47,191 nucleotides of DNA from contig CAZASK010000011.1 in NCBI GenBank assembly GCA_964487845.1, forward strand, positions 1 through 47,191, in the 5' to 3' direction. Position 1 is the stretch's first letter. Every line of letters starts with the position of its first letter. Below are positions 41,473 to 47,191 of this stretch, piece by piece. The position numbers and the translations under genes are program-made. The stretch comes from CAZASK01 sp964487845 (lineage in GTDB: Bacteria > Chlamydiota > Chlamydiia > Chlamydiales > FEN-1388). Below the pieces are notes generated by a model that was given only the letters and a program-made list of their open reading frames with translations, did no database searches and was not told the origin of the DNA.

Positions 41473-41543
41473 TATTTCAATTCGACAAAAATAAGGCTGA
41501 TTTTTACAATCCGACCACCTTAACAACATATACACTGGACTAA
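41469..41543 (+). CDS. Possible 24-residue coupled peptide
   Basis: An ATG overlapping the smpB stop (ATGA) opens a 24-codon frame (MIFQFDKNKADFYNPTTL and six more residues) that ends 2 bases before the ATG of the PIN-TRAM gene, which itself lacks a ribosome binding site. It could couple translation of the two genes. A frame this short is also easily found by chance. Confidence 0.25.
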   Translation: MIFQFDKNKADFYNPTTLTTYTLD

Positions 41544-41545
41544 CA

Positions 41546-42673
41546 ATGCAACGAAATTCCAACTTTTTTCGACTTCTTTTTATAGCTATTGCGGTACTGG
41601 CGACCACGGCATATGAAATTTCTCTTCCGAATAGTCACCTCTTCTCTGCTCTAGCATTTGGCTGCATAAAAGGTATTGCCCTAGCATTCATTGTATTTCT
41701 TTTTGAATCACAGGTAAAAAATCTCTCTTTAAAAGTTTTTAATACAGCAGTGATTGGTCTTGTCCTTGGCACTGCCATGGGATGGGCGATCACAAATGCC
41801 ATGAAAACCCTTTTTTCATTACTTGCACTTTCAAACACAAGTGAAACGTTTGATTTCTTTGCTCTCACTGCATACCTAGGCTCTTTATATTTTGGCCTCG
41901 TAGCTTGCCAACATGCAAGTAATAGCTGGTGGTTAAATATTCCCTTCATCAAGCTTACTCCCTCACAACAAACAAAAAATAAAGATCTCGTACTCGACAT
42001 CTCTGCTCTCGAAGACAGCCGCCTTCTCGAACTTGCTCGTACTGGTCTACTTGATGACAGACTTCTTCTTCTTTCATGTGTGAGTAAGGAGCTGTATGCA
42101 GGCCTTAACAGCTCTGATGAGACAGTAAAAGCACGTTATAAAAAGTGCCTTGAGTCACTTAAAAACTTGGAAGGAATGGGCCATGTCAGAGTGCGCCAAG
42201 AAGAGGCTCCTGCAGCCGATGGCGAAGAGCTGACAAAAGCTCTTATACGCATTGCAAAATTGGCACAGCACTCTATTTTAACTGCTGACACCCACCTCAA
42301 GAAGGCAGAAGCGGATGGAGTCCATGTCATTTGTTTAGACACCATTCCAACATCAACTACACCCTGTGCTCAGAGAGGAGAAACACTCAGCATTAAGATA
42401 CAAAGACCTGGAAAAGAGCCAAAACAAGGCGTCGGCTACTTAGAAGATGGCACGATGGTCGTTGTAAATGGCGGCGGCGACTATCTGGGAGAGACGATTA
42501 AGACGCTTGTGCTTTCTCATAAATACTCAAGTTCGGGAAGGATTATTTTCTGTAATGCACTCCAAGAAGAAGAGGCCTCTTCTACAACTACTCCCTACTA
42601 TGTTCCATTGTCACAGCGCACTGATGCGGTTGCAGCCACCGCAACGCGGTCGGTGAGAAGAAACATATCATGA
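41546..42673 (+). CDS. YacL-like membrane protein with PIN and TRAM domains
   Basis: The 375 residues have about four N-terminal transmembrane helices (to about residue 120), a PIN nuclease-like domain and a C-terminal TRAM domain. The PIN part starts at LVLDISALEDSRLLELARTGLLDDRLLL and includes HSILTADTHLKKAEADGVHVICLDTI. TRAM is recognised by GETLSIKIQRPGKEPKQGVGYLEDGTMVVVNGGGDYLGE. This layout is that of Bacillus YacL, recently linked to translation or DNA-damage related RNA processing in some bacteria; the true role is unsettled. The first acidic residue (D in LDIS) and the TADTH Asp are present, suggesting metal binding. It overlaps acpS by 4 bases. Confidence 0.85.
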   Translation: MQRNSNFFRLLFIAIAVLATTAYEISLPNSHLFSALAFGCIKGIALAFIVFLFESQVKNLSLKVFNTAVIGLVLGTAMGWAITNAMKTLFSLLALSNTSETFDFFALTAYLGSLYFGLVACQHASNSWWLNIPFIKLTPSQQTKNKDLVLDISALEDSRLLELARTGLLDDRLLLLSCVSKELYAGLNSSDETVKARYKKCLESLKNLEGMGHVRVRQEEAPAADGEELTKALIRIAKLAQHSILTADTHLKKAEADGVHVICLDTIPTSTTPCAQRGETLSIKIQRPGKEPKQGVGYLEDGTMVVVNGGGDYLGETIKTLVLSHKYSSSGRIIFCNALQEEEASSTTTPYYVPLSQRTDAVAATATRSVRRNIS

Positions 42674-43044
42674 TTCTTGGTATCGGCACTGACCTTATAG
42701 AAGTAGAGCGCATCAGGCGATCAATCGATCGCCATGGCGCTCGGTTTCTAGACAGGATTTTCACCAAACATGAGCAGACATATTGCCTCAAACATCGTGA
42801 TATAGCTATCCACTTTGCTGCTCGCTTTGCTGCAAAAGAAGCCGTCGCAAAAGCTCTCGGCACTGGCATCACACAACATGTTCATTGGCACGATATTGAA
42901 ATCATCAATGAAGACTCTGGAAAACCATTCGTGAAGTTGGCAAAGCATCTGCAGCGCACGCCCCCTTTTTCAGTCCACCTCTCTCTTACTCACACACACA
43001 ATAGCGCTATAGCGTTTGCGATACTAGAGACGACTTCATATTGA
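42670..43044 (+). CDS. acpS: Holo-[acyl-carrier-protein] synthase
   Basis: It transfers 4'-phosphopantetheine from CoA to the ACP serine, required for fatty acid synthesis. The 124 residues have ILGIGTDLIEVERI with the metal-binding Asp, RFLDRIFTKHE and the second signature FAARFAAKEAVAKALGTGI with the catalytic Glu and Lys. Size is typical for the small AcpS type. The ATG overlaps the end of the PIN-TRAM gene, so translation is coupled. Its end overlaps the convergent outer-membrane protein gene by 9 bases. Confidence 0.95.
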   Translation: MILGIGTDLIEVERIRRSIDRHGARFLDRIFTKHEQTYCLKHRDIAIHFAARFAAKEAVAKALGTGITQHVHWHDIEIINEDSGKPFVKLAKHLQRTPPFSVHLSLTHTHNSAIAFAILETTSY

Positions 43045-43836
43045 AAATGGAAGAGTAACTGTAAGCTTTGCCTGAATTGCATGTTTAGGGCACTGTTTGG
43101 CAACAAGTCGCTTTGTGTACTCGAAGGCTATTGTGCCAAGAGAAAAATAGCTGTAGCTATAGCGTACTCCGGCATCAAGTGCTCGAAATGCTACACGGCT
43201 GTAGAGAGCTCCACGACCTTCTCTCCTGAACTCTCTTGCTCCGCATCCATGTGTATATATCCCTACCACACCAAATCGATGTGTCTGATCTTTTTCCTCG
43301 CCAACTACCCAGTCAGCATGAAGCGCTCCAGAAAGAGCAGGCGCTGCTGCTCTGCCAACTTTTACTTGCCCTACTGCCCAAAGGTGCATATGCCTGTTTT
43401 TTGCCATCAGAAATTCTTTTCCAGCGGCAATATGCGCCGCAAGCACTGCCTGCGAAATTTGCATCTGGAGCCGATCTTTACACTGGGAGTGGCTTGCCGC
43501 TTCGAGGCAGACGCCAGCTATGAGGCTGAGTGGATCTCCCATGATATCATTCATAAGAAGATGGCGCACTCGAAATTTTGCCTGCCTGAATTCGACCAGG
43601 TGGCGACCTGGCGTTGCGGCAGAAAGAGAAAACTCGGCGTCAAGCTGAGGATCTAAGGTGGCAGAGAATGCAGCTGTTGTAAGACGGCTGCTTTTATGAA
43701 TATGACGAGCATGAGTATTTGCATATGAAAGCGAAGACTCACATTCATAGACGTTCCCAAGCCAAGGAGACGTATCTCGTGCATGAAGAAGAGTAGCTGA
43801 TGCAAACATGATTGCTGCCATTGCAAACTTCTTCAT
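43036..43836 (-). CDS. Predicted secreted or outer-membrane protein
   Basis: The function is unknown; the protein has 266 residues. A signal peptide (residues 1-19, MKKFAMAAIMFASATLLHA) is followed by a sequence of alternating hydrophobic and polar residues, with strands such as HLWAVGQVKVGRAAAP, RFGVVGIYTHG and YSRVAFRALDAGVRYSYSYF. The end LTVTLPFSI looks like a terminal beta strand. A small beta barrel in the outer membrane is the best guess. Several cysteines are present, and cysteine cross-linking is a common theme of chlamydial outer membranes. A good ribosome binding site (AGGAGAAGG) precedes the ATG, and the gene follows trxB by 18 bases. Confidence 0.68.
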   Translation of the reverse strand: MKKFAMAAIMFASATLLHARDTSPWLGNVYECESSLSYANTHARHIHKSSRLTTAAFSATLDPQLDAEFSLSAATPGRHLVEFRQAKFRVRHLLMNDIMGDPLSLIAGVCLEAASHSQCKDRLQMQISQAVLAAHIAAGKEFLMAKNRHMHLWAVGQVKVGRAAAPALSGALHADWVVGEEKDQTHRFGVVGIYTHGCGAREFRREGRGALYSRVAFRALDAGVRYSYSYFSLGTIAFEYTKRLVAKQCPKHAIQAKLTVTLPFSI

Positions 43837-43854
43837 ACACCTTCTCCTACATAA

Positions 43855-44805
43855 TTAAGCGCCTGCTGATAAGGCAAGATAACGCTCTGCTTCGAGTGCT
43901 GCCATACATCCAGAGCCTGCTGCTGTAATCGCCTGCCTATAGACATGATCTTGGACATCACCTGCTGCAAAAACACCGGGGATCGATGTCTTGCATGTTC
44001 CAGGCTCTACACGAATATATCCTGTCTCTAAAAGAGCTAGCTGTCCATCTAAAAATGCAGTATTAGGGACATGGCCTACTGCAAAAAACAGCCCTGCAGC
44101 CTCATACTGCGTCTGTTTTTTTGTCTGAACATTCATCACGTTTACTGTTCGTAAAACAGTATCCCCACTTACTGATTCGACAACCGAATTCCATAGCACC
44201 TCAATTTTGGGGTGCTGTAAAACTCGTGACGCCATAATTTTCGATGCTCTGAGCTCATCTCTTCGGTGCACGATATACACCTTTGAGCCATAATGTGTCA
44301 GAAAGAGAGCCTCCTCCATGGCAGAGTCTCCTCCTCCTACTACAAATAACTCTTTATTTCGAAAGAGCGGCAGAGCCCCGTCGCAGACGGCACATGCAGA
44401 GACTCCCTTTTGCCACCACTCATTATCCCTTGTTCCTGGGATGTCTAGGCGCTTGGCAGTGGCTCCTGTACAAATAATCACGGTATCCGCTTCAAATGAA
44501 TGAGAAGAGCCCTCTACGACAAAAGGAGATTTTTGAAAATGTACCTTCTGGACATCTTCTGTAAGACACACCGTACCAAATCGCTCGGCTTGCTTTTTAA
44601 ATTGAGCCATCATGGCAGGGCCTGTCATCGCCTCTGGAAAACCCGGGAAGTTCTCGACTTCTGTTGTCGTCATGAGCTGTCCCCCAGGAAGTCCAGAATA
44701 AAACCCTTCGAATAAAACAGGCTCTAGCCTTGCTCGAGAGGCATATATTGCTGCAGTATAGCCAGCAGGCCCAGAGCCGATGATCACCACTTTTTTTCTA
44801 TCCAT
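43855..44805 (-). CDS. trxB: Thioredoxin reductase (NADPH)
   Basis: This flavoenzyme reduces thioredoxin with NADPH. The protein has about 316 residues. The FAD motif GSGPAGYTAAIYASRA is followed by GGQLMTTTEVENFPGFPEA, the active-site CAVCDGALPLF, the NADPH motif VVGGGDSAMEEALFL and the closing GVFAAGDVQDHVYRQAITAAGSGCMAALEAERYL. The frame begins at ATG 44820 but the ATG at 44805 (MDRKKVVIIGSG) fits relatives and leaves a leader with a GAGA element. A promoter is seen just upstream. The next gene (predicted outer-membrane protein) follows on the same strand. Confidence 0.94.
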   Translation of the reverse strand: MDRKKVVIIGSGPAGYTAAIYASRARLEPVLFEGFYSGLPGGQLMTTTEVENFPGFPEAMTGPAMMAQFKKQAERFGTVCLTEDVQKVHFQKSPFVVEGSSHSFEADTVIICTGATAKRLDIPGTRDNEWWQKGVSACAVCDGALPLFRNKELFVVGGGDSAMEEALFLTHYGSKVYIVHRRDELRASKIMASRVLQHPKIEVLWNSVVESVSGDTVLRTVNVMNVQTKKQTQYEAAGLFFAVGHVPNTAFLDGQLALLETGYIRVEPGTCKTSIPGVFAAGDVQDHVYRQAITAAGSGCMAALEAERYLALSAGA

Positions 44806-44835
44806 TGTATACAATCTCATCTTGTTTTTGAAGCG

Positions 44836-44864
44836 ATTGTATCTAAAGGCCTTCTGATTTACAA
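44836..44864 (-). promoter_or_regulatory. Promoter of trxB
   Basis: On the minus strand TTGTAA (44859-44864) and TACAAT (44836-44841) are separated by 17 bases. Transcription would start near 44829, which leaves about 24 bases before the ATG at 44805 and only about 9 before the upstream ATG, favouring the downstream start. Confidence 0.55.
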
Positions 44865-44896
44865 CAGATCTCTTCTCTCAAGGTTTTTATCTACGT

Positions 44897-45781
44897 TTAG
44901 CCGAACCATTTTTTGAAGAAGCCTGGCATTTTCAAATCTTTTAACTCAAGGTCCCCGTCTTTTCTTTGACGGATTTGCCCCTTATACATGGTGCCCTGGA
45001 ACGTTCCATCTTCGTTCATGAGAACATCAAAGGAACGCACCTTACCACTTCCTTCAATGCCCGGCATGATTATCGAATTCCATCCAGGCTTAAGATTAGT
45101 CGGATTCTTTCGGAGAACGTTAGTTATTGCGGCGACATCTTGCTCTTCTGGCCGCTCATTCTCTAATTTTCTTTCTTCTTCTTGCACTTTTCTGTTGTAT
45201 TCTAGGCGGATCTCTTCGGCACGCTTTTCTTCTAGCGGTTTTATTTCAGCAAAAAGCTCTTTCATTTCTGCATTTGTCATGTGCCCTATAACCTTATCAT
45301 TTTCATCCACACACCCCATAACCCCCTCCTCTGAAGGCTTGTATGACTGTCCAGAAGGAGTAACGTGCTGGAATTTTAATTTACCATCTAAACTTTTCTC
45401 TATCAATTCTTTACGCATTTGAATACGCTCTTGAGTCTGTTCTGGTTTATAATCTTTTAAAAAAGCTTTTTCTTCGAAAGTAAGTTGATTTTTGCCAGAT
45501 CCTGTGCCATGTTTCAGATATTTATCCCACAGCTTACCTTGCATAACTTGTTGCTCTTCTTTTGAAAGCTGCTTAAATTGAGACGGGGTGATCTTATCCG
45601 TGAAATCGTTTAAATTCTTTGGCTGCTCCGGTACCTGATTCCCATTTTGTATTTCCTCTATTCTTTTTTTGTCTTCTTCGATTTCTTGTTCTGTTGGCGA
45701 TTTGGGCCCGAAAGTATTTCTTTTTATGTCTTCTTCGATTTCTTGTTCTGTTGGCGATTTGGGCCCGAAAGTATTTCTTTT
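44897..45781 (-). CDS. Unrecognised large protein, C-terminal part (gene split by the assembly gap)
   Basis: This is the 3' part of the gene that begins at 47018. The frame that ends at 44897 runs without a stop codon right up to the gap (294 residues), although its first Met is at 45544. Next to the gap it codes for two tandem copies of a 19-residue unit, KRNTFGPKSPTEQEIEED plus I or K. Then come charged helices (LSKEEQQVMQGKLWDKYLK, EMKELFAEIKPLEEKRAEEI) and the end NLKPGWNSIIMPGIEGSGKV ... MPGFFKKWFG, probably a small beta domain. No known domain is recognised. Repeat-containing, charged, species-specific proteins of this kind are effector candidates in chlamydiae (inference). The other frame across the repeat (RAQIANRTRNRRR) has an implausible composition. 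Confidence 0.7.
   Translation of the reverse strand, partial: KRNTFGPKSPTEQEIEEDIKRNTFGPKSPTEQEIEEDKKRIEEIQNGNQVPEQPKNLNDFTDKITPSQFKQLSKEEQQVMQGKLWDKYLKHGTGSGKNQLTFEEKAFLKDYKPEQTQERIQMRKELIEKSLDGKLKFQHVTPSGQSYKPSEEGVMGCVDENDKVIGHMTNAEMKELFAEIKPLEEKRAEEIRLEYNRKVQEEERKLENERPEEQDVAAITNVLRKNPTNLKPGWNSIIMPGIEGSGKVRSFDVLMNEDGTFQGTMYKGQIRQRKDGDLELKDLKMPGFFKKWFG
45668..45781 (-). repeat. 57-bp in-frame tandem repeat at the gap edge
   Basis: Two copies (45668-45724 and 45725-45781), almost identical, code for KRNTFGPKSPTEQEIEED followed by K or I. On the other side of the gap the sequence starts with the last bases of the same unit (QEDI). More copies are therefore probably hidden in the gap. Confidence 0.85.
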
Positions 45782-45881
45782 NNNNNNNNNNNNNNNNNNN
45801 NNNNNNNNNNNNNNNNNNNNNNNNNNNNNNNNNNNNNNNNNNNNNNNNNNNNNNNNNNNNNNNNNNNNNNNNNNNNNNNNN
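45782..45881. other. Assembly gap (100 N)
   Basis: There are exactly 100 undetermined bases, a usual placeholder length. The true length is unknown. The flanking tandem repeat explains why assembly failed here. Confidence 0.98.
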
Positions 45882-47018
45882 TATGTCTTCTTGATAATTC
45901 TTATAATCTTGCATCACCTGCCCAGCTTTGTCATATAGCTGGCCACCTAAATCTGCTTTTAATAGAATGGCTGCTGTAATCGCCTGAGCTAGACTGTTCA
46001 GACGCGGGCTGTTAGGGAAAACTTTGTTCACAATATAACCAGTACCACTAACAAGCGCCTTTGTAATCGCATAATTGAGCCCTGCAGATACACATATCTT
46101 TAGCCACGACTCTCCATTCAAATATTGCTGCCCTGCATTAAATACAGAAGGTGCGAAATGTGTAATCGTTGAGAACACACCTCCTACAGAAACTTTCTCT
46201 GTCTTATTGACAGTTTTTTCAATTTGTTTTTCTTCCTTCCCGCGGCTCGTTTCTAATTGTTCTAGTCGAGCTTTTGCTAAATTGGCCGTATCCTTAATAA
46301 ATGTCCGGTTAAAGGGAGTAAACTTATTCCTCACAGTTTCGTCTTGGATATTGTGACCACCAATGATCCACGCCTGGAGCGCCTCAGGGTCATCGCACAG
46401 CTCGATCTCTTTCTTTGCTTCTGCGAGCCGAGTCTTCAACGCCTCCTTATTTTGGATAGAGTTATTTTGCTTCTCTATCACCCCTCTTAACTCTTCTTGA
46501 AATTTCTTAACATCATTTTCCGTAACTGGTTTTGGGTCGTTCACAGTTGGTTTTGAGATGGGAATAATCTTTTCAGTAGGTGTGCTTTTTGTAGATGATA
46601 CATTTTCTTGGGGTATTGGTTGTTGTGTAGATATTCCTTCAGTTTTCTGTGGCTCGATTGTTCGCTTCATCTCTTCCAAAGATATCGTACGCACAGTTGG
46701 TTGCTGAGCTCCCCCTGGCGGCTTCGAAATCTGAATATGCTTCCTTACTTGCTTGATTGCCTTGCGATTCCAGTATGAAAGTTTGAGTGATGATTCGTTC
46801 TTCTGTATCTGATTTCTAAAATCTTTTAATCCCTTTTTAGTCAAAACAACCTTTACAGATTTACCCTCTGGACTCTGAACATCTATAACTCGTCCCATAA
46901 CAGTAGCGCTTAAGCGATCAATCCAATTCAACTCTTTACTGTCATACGCCTTCGCTTCCACTTTTCCCAAGTTTCCAAACATCACAGCTCCGTTATCAAA
47001 TACCCCAGCAGTAGTCAT
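45882..47018 (-). CDS. Unrecognised large protein, N-terminal part (gene split by the assembly gap)
   Basis: This is the 5' part of the same gene, 379 residues up to the gap. It starts at the ATG 47016-47018 with AAAGGAG before it; a TTG two codons upstream is too close to that site. Residues 1-100 look like a small globular domain (ATVMGRVIDVQSPEGKSVKVVL, then a basic stretch). Residues 100-170 are Pro/Thr/Lys-rich and probably disordered, 170-290 helical and charged. About 290-370 is less polar with Gly/Ala-rich helices (SAGLNYAITKALVSGTGYIV, SLAQAITAAILLKADLGGQL) that could touch membranes. It ends QDYKNYQEDI, matching the start of the repeat. With the gap closed in multiples of 57 bases the protein would have at least 673 residues. 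No family is recognised. Confidence 0.7.
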
Positions 47019-47128
47019 ATACAATCACTCCTTTATAACATCTCTTTTGTTTCCATTCTGTTTTTGATTGATCCAATCACCCTTGTTCTTACGTATCACA
47101 TTACTCTTTTTTCAATCAAGAATTTACT

Positions 47129-47156
47129 ATTATATTGCAGAACTATACTGGTAAAG
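47129..47156 (-). promoter_or_regulatory. Promoter of the large unrecognised gene
   Basis: On the minus strand a perfect TATAAT (47129-47134) is preceded after 16 bases by CTTTAC (47151-47156), a weak -35 box. Transcription would begin near 47122, giving a leader of about 100 bases. The rest of the 173 bases to the window end shows no gene. Confidence 0.5.
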
Positions 47157-47191
47157 ATTGACCCCCTAAGCATTGTAGATTCTTCGGAACT

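Noticed and set aside
45594..45781. Continuation of the large frame across the gap with a tail of RAQIANRTRNRRR repeats
   Set aside because: It depends on the arbitrary 100-N length. The alternative frame joins at exact repeat boundaries and continues into a normal protein ending at 44897.

Overview
This window looks like a chromosome piece from a member of the Chlamydiota, probably one of the amoeba- or invertebrate-associated families rather than Chlamydia itself. The evidence is gene order. Several runs match the order I remember from Chlamydia trachomatis: opp genes / PPi-phosphofructokinase / alpha-beta hydrolase; hemW / acidic CT053-like protein / sucA / sucB; rsmI-like / holA-like; ssb / pepA, with glgX close by; small membrane protein / folD / apbE; recF / dnaN / smpB; acpS and trxB. 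A type III secretion chaperone of the LcrH/SycD type, an Inc-like bilobed membrane protein and eukaryote-like leucine-rich-repeat proteins fit an intracellular lifestyle. The family cannot be fixed from the sequence alone. A 100-N scaffold gap shows that this is a draft assembly.

Layout. 1-7.1 kb: an anchored hypothetical protein, an oligopeptide ABC transporter (oppBCDF, overlapping genes, no binding protein in the window), then the convergent hydrolase-pfp pair. 7.1-11.1 kb: two paralogous LRR proteins built from 48-residue units flank a small secreted metal-binding-type protein. 11.2-18 kb: the 2-oxoglutarate dehydrogenase operon sucA-sucB-lpdA, running into the second LRR gene, with the divergent CT053-like gene and hemW. 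18-21 kb: rsmI-like and holA, then a glutamate/dicarboxylate symporter. 21-24 kb: Nudix hydrolase, a GNAT-NeuB fusion and an SpsF-type cytidylyltransferase, suggesting a nonulosonic (sialic-like) acid branch. 24-30 kb: an apparent operon ssb-pepA-asd followed by two unrecognised proteins that look like host-interaction candidates. 30-38 kb: glgX, an LptD-like outer-membrane protein, and the ugd / MreD-like / folD / apbE operon. 38-43 kb: LcrH-like chaperone, recF and dnaN, then smpB, a YacL-like PIN-TRAM protein and acpS. 43-47 kb: trxB with a predicted outer-membrane protein, then one large unrecognised gene interrupted by the assembly gap.

Central metabolism (TCA dehydrogenase, PPi-dependent glycolysis, glycogen debranching, lysine/peptidoglycan precursor supply through asd) is interleaved with genes that look directed at the host. 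The observation most worth following is that both LRR proteins begin with an element matching the eukaryotic elongin-BC box plus cullin box (SOCS/VHL box), with identical spacing, ahead of the LRR array. That is the layout of a cullin-2/5 ubiquitin-ligase substrate receptor. I do not recall this box being described in Chlamydiota, where F-box and BTB proteins are the reported mimics. The second point is that the assembly gap lies in a 57-bp in-frame tandem repeat, so the two apparent open frames beside it are one gene.
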